Source: Acidobacteriota bacterium (GTDB lineage Bacteria > Acidobacteriota > Vicinamibacteria > Vicinamibacterales > UBA2999). From it: DNA of 60,516 bases. The stretch covers positions 1 to 60,516 of the forward strand of contig JAQBVV010000003.1 of the NCBI GenBank assembly GCA_027622905.1. Direction: 5' to 3'. The position numbers and the translations under genes are program-made. The notes beneath the pieces were generated by a model that saw nothing but the letters and a program-made list of their open reading frames with translations, had not been told where the DNA came from and searched no databases. Each line of letters opens with the position of its first letter. Position 1 is the first letter of the stretch. Positions 17,757-25,542 of the stretch are shown here, in pieces.

Positions 17757-18236
17757 CTACCGTTTCTGCCTTCGTCGGCCCTGGGTGAGCCTCGCCGTGC
17801 CAGCGACAAGCGCGATGAAGCACGTCATCACGAGTGCTTCAACGACGCCGGGTGCCCTCAGTCCTGGAATCCGGTGCGCAAGCCACATCCAGCTCTCGCC
17901 ATACGAAATGTCTGGAGGGAGGCTACGATTCAGGCTCTCTGTGTCGGCCACGGCCGGGTCGTACATCAGTGCCTCGATGTTGTCCGGCCGAGTGTCGAGC
18001 AGGTCGTATCTGTCGTGCCCTTCTTCCGACACGCCATTCACGAGTCTGAACCGTCGCTCCAACTCCGCGCGTCGCTCCAGGCTCAGGCCATCCCGCCAGC
18101 GGACTCCGACTCTGACTGAAGGCTCGTAGGTGAAGCAGTACGCGACGCCGAGTATGACGAGGACGGATGCCGCAACGACTGTCGTGAGGCGCGCCCACCA
18201 TGTCTGGCGGCTGTCAGTCGGTCCTCGGGCAGTCAT
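17757..18236 (-). CDS. small membrane protein with a module shared by two larger local proteins
   Basis: A 159-residue protein with a hydrophobic helix at about 18-36, a soluble segment of about 85 residues and a second helix at about 132-148, so the middle is probably periplasmic. The middle carries VRWRDGL, ERRFRLVNG, DNIEALMYDP and VADTESLNR. The same pattern occurs at the N-terminus of the membrane proteins at 25543 and 29889. Here the module stands alone. I know no name for it. A TATAAG on the minus strand ends eight bases before the ATG. Confidence 0.65.
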   Translation of the reverse strand: MTARGPTDSRQTWWARLTTVVAASVLVILGVAYCFTYEPSVRVGVRWRDGLSLERRAELERRFRLVNGVSEEGHDRYDLLDTRPDNIEALMYDPAVADTESLNRSLPPDISYGESWMWLAHRIPGLRAPGVVEALVMTCFIALVAGTARLTQGRRRQKR

Positions 18237-18244
18237 TGACCATA

Positions 18245-18250
18245 CTTATA
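18245..18250 (-). promoter_or_regulatory. -10-like hexamer next to a start codon
   Basis: The minus strand reads TATAAG here, eight bases before the ATG at 18236. No -35 match is seen at the usual spacing. Confidence 0.25.
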
Positions 18251-18449
18251 CCGTGAACGTAGCGTTCTGAACCTCGCGCTCGGCTTTGTTGACTTCCTGC
18301 GTGGCCCCGGTGTTGCCCCGTGAACTGAAATTGACCCTGCACCCTGCGTGGCCTACGATCACAAACACATCGTGGTTCGGCAGATGACGCTTCAGCTGAT
18401 GATGGCTTGGTAGCGTGCGTCGTGATGGCTCGGTCGAGAGGTCCGCGGG

Positions 18450-18842
18450 ATGCTGCATGTAATCTACGACGGACAGTGCGGATTCTGCGTGCGGGCGCTC
18501 AGGATCTGCCGCGCGCTCGATGTGCGTGGGTCGCTGCGTTTTCACGATGCAAACGCGCGGGTGCACGTTCACGAAACGTTCCCAGAGCTGCACGCTGCCG
18601 ACTTTGACGATGCCATGTTCGCTGTGGCGCCAGACCGAGGTGTCACGCGGGGGTTCTTCGCGTTCCGCCGGGTCCTCTGGGAAAGTCCGCTCATGTGGCC
18701 CTTTCTCCCGTTGTTCTACTTTCCCGGCACGAGATGGCTAGGCCCGAGAGTATACGCGTGGGTCGCGAAGAATCGCCGTCGATTCGGTTGTGACAACGAC
18801 AGGTGCGACCTGTCGGCTTCCTCGCGAGATTCCCGCCCCTGA
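18450..18842 (+). CDS. DCC1-like thiol-disulfide oxidoreductase family protein (DUF393)
   Basis: A 130-residue protein with the diagnostic start YDGQCGFC, giving the redox pair Cys10-x2-Cys13 after the first strand. The body has the family's FRRVLWESPLMWPFLPLF and a C-terminal basic stretch with two more cysteines (CDNDRC). DUF393 proteins have a thioredoxin-like fold and often occur beside or fused to HTTM-domain membrane proteins. An HTTM protein is encoded in this window at 29889, so the pair may act together although they are 11 kb apart. The exact reaction is not established for the family. Confidence 0.85.
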   Translation: MLHVIYDGQCGFCVRALRICRALDVRGSLRFHDANARVHVHETFPELHAADFDDAMFAVAPDRGVTRGFFAFRRVLWESPLMWPFLPLFYFPGTRWLGPRVYAWVAKNRRRFGCDNDRCDLSASSRDSRP

Positions 18843-18975
18843 GACGGGGCTGAGCGCATCAGTCCTTCCCTGGCAGTTCGCCGATACTTCCAGGACAGCG
18901 CATGGAGGGGGCACTCGAACGGTGGCCTTCACCCCGCGGCAACATCCTTTGCAGTGTGCGCCTGTGCCGGAGCGA

Positions 18976-18981
18976 TAGAAT
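18976..18981 (+). promoter_or_regulatory. -10-like hexamer next to a start codon
   Basis: TAGAAT lies five bases before the ATG at 18987. No -35 match; listed because two other genes nearby show the same placement. Confidence 0.2.
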
Positions 18982-18986
18982 GTCGC

Positions 18987-20471
18987 ATGGGCATTCGCCG
19001 CCTGCTGACATCACTTCGGGCATTGGTGGCGATGCCCGACCGTCTGTCTCGCGATCTTCGTCACCTCAAGAGCGACCTCGGCAGCACGATTGCGGAAGCG
19101 AATCAGCGGACCGCGGAGACGAGCGAACGGACGGCGAGGAAACATCAGGTCGATATCAGCGCACTTCGGAGCGAGCTGGCTGCCTTGCGTGCGGAGGTGG
19201 GCGACCGTCTGCTGCAGAATCAGCTGCAACTCGGACGCCTCGCCACGCTCGTCAACTCTGGCGAAGAGGTCTTGCCTCTCGGCCGCCGTGTGCCGACCGC
19301 GGTGGCGCGCGTGCGGGCTCCCCAGGGCGTGTCGACGGCATCCGATCTCGCGGCCGGTACTTCAAATGAGTGGCTGGAGTTATCGGCCTGTCCGGCCTGC
19401 GGCACCGCCGAGCGAACGGTCGTCTGCGAGTGGAACAAGCTGGTGTTGCTGGAGACCGCTCCAGACGAACACGCGATGCGCTATGACTACGCGATCTGTC
19501 ATGGGTGCGGCATTCTGTACGCGACCCGACGACCGTTCGGACGACGGTATGGCTACCTTCTTGAACACTTTGAAGACGTCATCGACAAGAATGGTAAAAA
19601 TCCCCTCCTCAATCCCCATCCTCTGACCGACAAGGATCGCGATCGATACCGACAGCTCATTGCGCGCGGCGTGTTTGTGTCCGATCACGAGGACGGCGAT
19701 TACCTGTCAGGCGTTTTCAAGGACCGGTTCGCGAACGCGGGACACGTCGACATCCTCGGCTCGTTGCTCACGCCGCGCGGCGCCCGGGTGCTTGAGGTCA
19801 GGCCGCGAGCCGGCACCATCCTGGAGGGTCTCAGGCGTCACTACGGGGCGGACGTCTACGCGATGCCGATCTGGGAGAGTCAGCAGTTCATCTTGCGCGA
19901 ACTGTATGGCATCCAGACGTCTGAACTCATCGATTTCGACGACTTTGCCATTCCCTTCGACGAGCCGTTCGATCTCATTGTCTGCAACCACATGTTCAAC
20001 CACGCGGTTCGACTCGATCGGTTTCTCGCTGAGGTCAGGGGAGCCCTGAAACCTGGGGGACATCTGTATCTCTACAACGAGATCGATGACGGCGAGTTCT
20101 TGCAGAGTGGGCAGTCGATGATCGCGACGATGAATCCGCTGCATCTGCAAGCCTGCGATCGGCCATCGCTCGTACGTGCGGTCGCATCGTCCGGTTTCGA
20201 GCCTGTCTTCGTCAAGGGACGCGACAGGCGCAATTTCTGTCTGATGCGGCGGGTTGATGCGCCTGATTGGACGCCCGTACCGCAGGCGGACCTCGGGAAG
20301 CGCATCGACCTGTACCGGCGCGCGCGCGACCGCGCAGTACTGCGCGCGCCCGAAGGCCTTCGTGCCAGGTTCGCGGATGTGTGGCCGGTCACCGTGGAGC
20401 GTGCCGTCGCGTCCGGTGTCGCTCGTTTTGACGACGAAGGCCAGCTCAGAATCGTGAAGCAGTACGAATAA
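18987..20471 (+). CDS. SAM methyltransferase-like protein with coiled-coil N-terminus
   Basis: The ATG at 18987 gives 494 residues; an upstream in-frame start would add 11 unlikely ones. Residues 20-85 are a charged helix, probably a coiled coil. Next comes a cysteine pair region (CPACG, then CHGCG about 45 residues later) like the metal-binding N-domain of C-methyltransferase-type sugar enzymes. The methyltransferase-like domain follows. Its motif I is odd: EVRPRAGTI near residue 270 instead of a glycine-rich loop. Later parts look normal (FDLIVCNHMFNH, ALKPGGHLYLYNE). It may bind SAM in an altered way or be a non-catalytic relative. Confidence 0.75.
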   Translation: MGIRRLLTSLRALVAMPDRLSRDLRHLKSDLGSTIAEANQRTAETSERTARKHQVDISALRSELAALRAEVGDRLLQNQLQLGRLATLVNSGEEVLPLGRRVPTAVARVRAPQGVSTASDLAAGTSNEWLELSACPACGTAERTVVCEWNKLVLLETAPDEHAMRYDYAICHGCGILYATRRPFGRRYGYLLEHFEDVIDKNGKNPLLNPHPLTDKDRDRYRQLIARGVFVSDHEDGDYLSGVFKDRFANAGHVDILGSLLTPRGARVLEVRPRAGTILEGLRRHYGADVYAMPIWESQQFILRELYGIQTSELIDFDDFAIPFDEPFDLIVCNHMFNHAVRLDRFLAEVRGALKPGGHLYLYNEIDDGEFLQSGQSMIATMNPLHLQACDRPSLVRAVASSGFEPVFVKGRDRRNFCLMRRVDAPDWTPVPQADLGKRIDLYRRARDRAVLRAPEGLRARFADVWPVTVERAVASGVARFDDEGQLRIVKQYE

Positions 20472-20499
20472 AAGCCTGTTCGCCGGCCCCTCCTTACGT

Positions 20500-22266
20500 T
20501 CATCGGAAACAGGGCAGCCCGAATTCCTCGTCGGTTCCGCTGGGAGGTCGGGCGGTCTCGGCGAAGACAATGAACCGTGGCTCACCATCCACCGAGATCA
20601 CCCCGGCCCGTTGGTAATGCGTGGACACGTATTCCCACAGCAGCGGATAGTCCGTGACGAATGCCTCTTCGAACTCTTCGTAGTTAGCGAGCACGATCGG
20701 CACCGACTGTCGCTCTAACTTTTCCAGCGCGCGCCGCTGGTCGAAGTCCGATGTGTAGAACGAGAAGGCCATCTTTGATTGCCCCGCTGCGAACGGACGG
20801 CGGGCCAGCACTGATACTTCCGGCGCATACCCGGCAACCATGAGATGGTCCTCGTTGCGAGTACATTCCGCGACGTATCGCGCGACCCGGAGCGTGCCGG
20901 CAATCTCGCCACCGTGCCACGCCTCTGGCGGCAGGCTCAGGAGCTCTTCCCTGACCGCGGCGGACCGGTAGGCCATTTGATCGCGGGACCGCGAGAGGCC
21001 GCCCGCGTAGAGTTCGGCCGGCACCTCACCGACAATCCACATCGCGCCGAGCATCGATACCAGGAGCGCCGTGGTCGGCGCCGCTGCCAGCAGCCGGTAC
21101 GTGCGCGCCTGAAATACGGCTGTAGCGCCAACGCACCAGGCCCCGAGCAAGGCCACCGGCACGATCGCGTCGCCGAACCTCGCCGGCAGGTTGGATCGGA
21201 GGAAGAAGAACGTGACCATGATCCCCATCGCCAGCAACCCGGCGCCCACCCCTCGCTCGACGGGCGTCGCCCGCGCAGTGCTCGCGGTCGTTCGCACGGC
21301 GAGCACAAGCGCACCCAGGGCGAGGAGCAGCCAGAACGCGTAGTACACGAACGGGACGAGGTTATCCACGCTGAAGAGCGACGCACCGTCAAACACGGGC
21401 CACGAAAGGTGAGTCCGCTCTTCCTCAAGACGACTGATCTCCATATTCCGTGCCAGGTACGAGGGGATGCCCTGATAAAACTGGACCCAGACTGCACCGG
21501 GTAGGAGAAGGACGGTTGTGATGGTCGCGTACATGCCGATGTGGCGGGTGATCGCCGGCCAGGCCCATGCGTCCCGCGCGACAAGGCCGACGATCGTCGC
21601 AGCCCCCAGGTAGACGCCGTAATCGTGCCTGAAGAGCGCGGCAAAGGCCGTAGCCGCGGCCGCGCACGACAGGCGTCGAGTTGTCGGGTTACCGACTGCT
21701 CCACGAAGGGCCAGCACGCCCAGCGTCAGGGTCAGAACCTTGGTGTAGTTGTACAGCTTCGGGCCGGTGGCGACGACCAGTAGCACCACGAGCAACGCAA
21801 TGAGCCAGCGCCGCGACAGATCCAGGGCCAGGAGGAATACCAGTGCCGCGGAAAAGGCGAGCGCCCCGACGGTCAGGTAGGCCTCCGACAACATGTTGCG
21901 CCCGCCGATCTTCTGCGCCCATGCCGGCACGGCGTAGCTCAGCGCCGGCCAGGCACCCCTGAGCTCGACATCCACGAAGTCGCGCAGGGGTTGCTCTCCC
22001 CGAAGGAGCATTTCCGATCGCATCAGGATGTCGTAGTGATCGTTGTCGAATCCACCGAGCGACCCGCCAAGCATGTTGAATCGGTAGGTGAATGCCGCTC
22101 CGGCGACCAGGCACGCCAGGAGGACCGCCAGGCATACGCGCCAGGGGCGCCACCAGCCGGCACTGGGGGCGACGAAACGGCCGTCGCCTGTTGCTGTTGA
22201 GTTATGCACGGGTGCCCCCGCGCCACACGAAGCCCGGGTGTGGCGTCGCGATCGCGGCGATGTCAC
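20500..22266 (-). CDS. multi-pass membrane protein, GT-C glycosyltransferase-like
   Basis: A 588-residue protein with an N-terminal helix at about 43-62, an extracytoplasmic loop with GGFDNDHYDI and GEQPLRDFVDVE, about nine further helices, and a soluble C-terminal domain of about 150 residues. The loop after helix 1 with acidic residues and a PxRDF-type element is common in GT-C lipid-sugar transferases. It could therefore use the polyprenyl-phosphate sugar made by the GT2 at 16050; that link is inference. It is transcribed divergently from the ABC exporter operon. Confidence 0.65.
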   Translation of the reverse strand: MTSPRSRRHTRASCGAGAPVHNSTATGDGRFVAPSAGWWRPWRVCLAVLLACLVAGAAFTYRFNMLGGSLGGFDNDHYDILMRSEMLLRGEQPLRDFVDVELRGAWPALSYAVPAWAQKIGGRNMLSEAYLTVGALAFSAALVFLLALDLSRRWLIALLVVLLVVATGPKLYNYTKVLTLTLGVLALRGAVGNPTTRRLSCAAAATAFAALFRHDYGVYLGAATIVGLVARDAWAWPAITRHIGMYATITTVLLLPGAVWVQFYQGIPSYLARNMEISRLEEERTHLSWPVFDGASLFSVDNLVPFVYYAFWLLLALGALVLAVRTTASTARATPVERGVGAGLLAMGIMVTFFFLRSNLPARFGDAIVPVALLGAWCVGATAVFQARTYRLLAAAPTTALLVSMLGAMWIVGEVPAELYAGGLSRSRDQMAYRSAAVREELLSLPPEAWHGGEIAGTLRVARYVAECTRNEDHLMVAGYAPEVSVLARRPFAAGQSKMAFSFYTSDFDQRRALEKLERQSVPIVLANYEEFEEAFVTDYPLLWEYVSTHYQRAGVISVDGEPRFIVFAETARPPSGTDEEFGLPCFR

Positions 22267-22446
22267 CCGTCGGCGCCAGGCAGTTGAGGCGGCCGCCCGG
22301 CATCGTCAGTCGGCTGGTTGTTGATGTTCTCAACTCGAACAGGCTGGTCACTGAGGTTAGACGCGCGTTTGGCCAAGTGCCCAGGAGTCCCGGTGACGGC
22401 TCCTGCCAGCGAAGACCGCGCACCCACCGGTTCTCATCGTGACAGT

Positions 22447-22452
22447 TATAAT
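22447..22452 (+). promoter_or_regulatory. consensus -10 hexamer upstream of the ABC exporter operon
   Basis: A perfect TATAAT lies 57 bases before the ATPase ATG at 22510, in the region between divergent genes. The expected -35 position has no good match, so it may need an activator or not be used. Confidence 0.4.
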
Positions 22453-22509
22453 CGATCACGTGCTTCGCCCGGGCGTTCGAGATCGAGGGCCGGCACGTCT
22501 CAGCTTCCT

Positions 22510-23784
22510 ATGGACAGTCTAGTCGTCGAGGATCTCGGTAAACGATACATCGTGGCGTCCAAGAAGGCAGCGGCCGAGAGGCCGAGGCCGACCCTGAATC
22601 TTGGTGTCGCCCGACTTCCGCTGCCGAGGATATCACTGCCGGGGCGACCGGCTGCGGGGAACGAGCTGTGGGCTCTGCGCCATGCAACGTTCTCCGTGCC
22701 GCAGGGCACCTTGCTGGGAATTATCGGCCCGAACGGAGCAGGGAAATCAACGCTGCTCAAGATTCTGGCTCGCGTCACCAGGCCGACCGAAGGACGGGTG
22801 ACCGGTCATGGGCGGGTGGTGTCCCTGCTGGAACTGGGCGCCGGATTCAACCCCGATTTTTCTGCCCACGACAACATCCTGATGAACGCCGCGATGCATG
22901 GCATCTCTCGCCGCGAAGCGCTCGAACGCATGCCCGAGATCATCGAGTTCGCCGAACTGGAGGATTTCACGGACAATCCGGTGCGGCAGTATTCCAGCGG
23001 CATGTACCTGCGGCTGGCGTTCTCGGTCGCCATCAACATGCAGCCCGATGTTCTGCTGGCTGACGAGATCCTGGCTGTGGGTGACATGGCGTTCCAGGAG
23101 CGGTGTCTGGATCGTGTCGCGCAGGAGGCGGAGCGCGGTCTCACGGTGTTGTTTGTCTCTCACGACATGTCCGCGGTGTCGCGACTCTGTCACCGGATTA
23201 TCTGGCTGGATAAGGGGCAGATCGCGGGTGACGGTGAGCCGGAGAAGGTGGTCGCCGAGTACGAAGAGGCGGCGCTGGGCAAAGGATCCGGCGAGGTGGC
23301 CTTCGGAGCTCGGTCCGGTCGCCATGCGAACGTCACGGCCGAGATCGCCTCCGTCCGGCTGCTGAACGCACGAGGCGAGGAAATCGGAGCCGCGCCGACG
23401 GTCGAGGATGTGTTCGTACGGATACGGCTGAAGAATCGAAAGCCTGGCGCCGCAATTCGAGGAGTCGTCGATGTCTACTCCAAGCGGTTTCTGGTGTTTC
23501 GTTCGGCGCAGGCAGAAGACGTCGTCGTGGAACGCCGCGGGGTCGTCGATCTCCTCATGAAGATCCCCGCACATCTGCTGGCGGAGACTTCGTATACGGT
23601 GAACGTCACGGTATACACCTTCTCCGTCAAGGAGTCGAAGGTCGTCCTGAACAACGCGCTCACCTTCTTGGCGTACGGGCACGATTCTGGTGGCCAGCTC
23701 AAGCGGGGCGCGATCGCGCCACGTCTGGACTGGAGTGCCCACGTTCATCAACGAATCCCCAAGAAGCGCGCATCCGTTGTCTGA
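22510..23784 (+). CDS. wzt: ABC transporter ATPase with C-terminal glycan-recognition-type domain (Wzt/TagH-like)
   Basis: The start chosen is ATG 22510 (MDSLVVEDLGKRY), giving 424 residues; an upstream in-frame start would add 64 low-complexity residues. Walker A GPNGAGKST is at about 73-81, the signature YSSGM at 161-165, Walker B VLLADE at 181-186 and the switch His at 218. The stretch between the first strand and Walker A is long, as in Wzt/TagH exporters. Residues from about 270 form a beta-rich domain like Wzt C-terminal domains, which in some O-antigen systems bind the finished glycan's terminal modification. Two permease genes follow immediately. Confidence 0.9.
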   Translation: MDSLVVEDLGKRYIVASKKAAAERPRPTLNLGVARLPLPRISLPGRPAAGNELWALRHATFSVPQGTLLGIIGPNGAGKSTLLKILARVTRPTEGRVTGHGRVVSLLELGAGFNPDFSAHDNILMNAAMHGISRREALERMPEIIEFAELEDFTDNPVRQYSSGMYLRLAFSVAINMQPDVLLADEILAVGDMAFQERCLDRVAQEAERGLTVLFVSHDMSAVSRLCHRIIWLDKGQIAGDGEPEKVVAEYEEAALGKGSGEVAFGARSGRHANVTAEIASVRLLNARGEEIGAAPTVEDVFVRIRLKNRKPGAAIRGVVDVYSKRFLVFRSAQAEDVVVERRGVVDLLMKIPAHLLAETSYTVNVTVYTFSVKESKVVLNNALTFLAYGHDSGGQLKRGAIAPRLDWSAHVHQRIPKKRASVV

Positions 23785-24631
23785 GCGAGCCGCCGAGTGG
23801 GTCATCGCGGCCGACGCCCGCGACCGGGTTGGCGACCGTGCCGCTGAAGTGTGGCAGTACCGTCAGATTCTCTGGTTCTTCTCTCTCAAGGCCCTGCGGA
23901 CGCTGTACTCGAAAACCCATCTCGGCGTCTGGTGGATATTTCTTCGCACGCTGATACCACTGCTGGTGGGCAGCTTCGTCTATGGTTCGGTGATGAACAT
24001 CGCGTCGGGCGGTGTGCCGTACCTGGTCTTCTTTCTCGCCGGCCAGGTCCCGTGGAGCTGTTTCGACGGACCGCTTGTGCGCGGGAGTCGCGGTCTCGAA
24101 ATCAACAGGCAGCTTCTCGTCAAGCTCTACGTTCCGAGGATTATTCTGCCGCTGGGCGGAATGACACCTGGCCTCGTCGAGCCCGCCATCGTGGGCGTCG
24201 TTCTGCTCTGTACGTTGGCGTACTACCGCATCAACGAGGGCATATGGTACGTATCCTCGGATCCGCGGCCTCTGGTAGCGGTAGCAGCGATGGTCCTCGT
24301 ACTCGCGTTCACCTTTTCTGTGACGCTCTTCACGTCGGTTTGGCAAGCTCGGGCGCGTGATGCACGGTTCGTGTTGCGCTATGTGGTCGGATTCTGGGTG
24401 TTCTTCACGCCTGTGATCTACCCGTTGTCGCAAGTACCGGCTGAGCTTCGCTGGCTGATGCACTTGAATCCGCTGACGGCACCTGTCGAGACCTTCAAGT
24501 GGGCGGTCCTGCCGGGGCTGGAGCACTCATGGGCGTGGTTGTGCTACACCGCGGCGATCACCGTCGTGATGTTTCTCGCCGGCGTTCGGTTCTTCATGAG
24601 GGCTGAGAGCGAGACGATGGACAAGATATGA
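23777..24631 (+). CDS. wzm: ABC-2 type polysaccharide export permease (1)
   Basis: An integral membrane protein with a cytoplasmic N-terminus (AAEVWQYRQILWFFSLKALR), six hydrophobic helices and the conserved C-terminal TPVIYPLSQVP and MHLNPLTAPVETFKW of Wzm-like permeases. The start is uncertain: the frame is open from a GTG at 23690. A TTG at 23777 (284 residues) gives the usual short N-terminus and an eight-base overlap with the ATPase gene. The LNPLTAPVETFKW segment and its position directly after the ATPase leave little doubt about its role in moving a lipid-linked glycan across the inner membrane. Confidence 0.88.
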   Translation: MSERAAEWVIAADARDRVGDRAAEVWQYRQILWFFSLKALRTLYSKTHLGVWWIFLRTLIPLLVGSFVYGSVMNIASGGVPYLVFFLAGQVPWSCFDGPLVRGSRGLEINRQLLVKLYVPRIILPLGGMTPGLVEPAIVGVVLLCTLAYYRINEGIWYVSSDPRPLVAVAAMVLVLAFTFSVTLFTSVWQARARDARFVLRYVVGFWVFFTPVIYPLSQVPAELRWLMHLNPLTAPVETFKWAVLPGLEHSWAWLCYTAAITVVMFLAGVRFFMRAESETMDKI

Positions 24632-25470
24632 ACGGGCGGTGGGAGGTGTCGCCCCAGTCCCCTGGCGTAGCCGCGACGATCGGCGAGGTCTGGCAGCACC
24701 GAGGACTCCTTCGCTTTGTTGGCGATCGGGCCCTTCGAAAGACGTATCGACGTACTGTGCTCGGCTGGCTCTGGCTGTTCATCAATCCGCTGTTCCCGCT
24801 TGCGCTGCGCGCCCTCGTGTTCGGAGCGCTGCTTGGAGTAGGCTCGGATGGCCTTCCGTATTTCCTGTTCCTGCTCGCCGGCACGGTTGTCTGGGAGGTG
24901 TTTTCCACGAGTGTCATGTGGGGCACACGCTCACTGGAGATGAACCGCGATCTGTACGGGCAGGTCTACCATCCTCGCGCGATTCTGCCATTCGGCAACA
25001 TGACACCGTCGATGCTCAATCTGGCGCTCAAAATAGGCATCTTCGCGCTGGCGCTGGCGTATTACACCGTGCGTGACGATCGTGTGTACCTGCGCGGGGA
25101 TTGGGGACTGCTGCTGGCTGTCGGGGCCCTCCTGCTCGCGTTTCTGTTTGCGCTGGCCTTGTCGTTCTTCACGTCCATCTGGGGAGAAAAGACACGCGAC
25201 ATGCGATTCGCGCTCGGTGGATTCATGGGCGTGTGGTACCTCCTGACACCGGTCATGTACCCGCTGTCGCAGGTGCCAGCGGAGTATCAGGGTTGGATGT
25301 TGCTCAATCCCCTCGCGATCATCGTTGAGACCTTCAAGTGGGGGTTGTTTGGAGTCGGGGCGTTCTACGGCGACGCGTTCGCCGGTACGGCCTTAGGTGT
25401 CCTGCTCCTGCTCCTCGGCGGGTTGACCTATTTCACGCGAAGAGAGGCGCGCGTTGTCGCGGAGCGCTAG
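24628..25470 (+). CDS. wzm: ABC-2 type polysaccharide export permease (2)
   Basis: A 280-residue second permease, overlapping the first by ATGA. It shares the family landmarks (RKTYRRTVLGWLWLFINPL, TPVMYPLSQVPAEY, LLNPLAIIVETFKW) but is well diverged from permease 1. Most Wzm systems use one permease gene as a homodimer. Two adjacent non-identical permeases suggest a heterodimeric channel with the single ATPase, or alternative partners for different cargoes. Six hydrophobic helices are visible and no residue loss is obvious. Confidence 0.88.
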   Translation: MNGRWEVSPQSPGVAATIGEVWQHRGLLRFVGDRALRKTYRRTVLGWLWLFINPLFPLALRALVFGALLGVGSDGLPYFLFLLAGTVVWEVFSTSVMWGTRSLEMNRDLYGQVYHPRAILPFGNMTPSMLNLALKIGIFALALAYYTVRDDRVYLRGDWGLLLAVGALLLAFLFALALSFFTSIWGEKTRDMRFALGGFMGVWYLLTPVMYPLSQVPAEYQGWMLLNPLAIIVETFKWGLFGVGAFYGDAFAGTALGVLLLLLGGLTYFTRREARVVAER

Positions 25471-25542
25471 GACGATGCACGACTGCCTGCGCTATGACGA
25501 GGACTGGTGCGCCTGTGGCTCGGTCGTGTCGCCGCGAGTCGC

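Noticed and set aside
22318..22509. N-terminal extension of the ABC ATPase
   Set aside because: The added 64 residues are Arg/Ser/Pro-rich, unlike the family. The ATG at 22510 starts exactly at the conserved first strand, and a TATAAT lies inside the extension.
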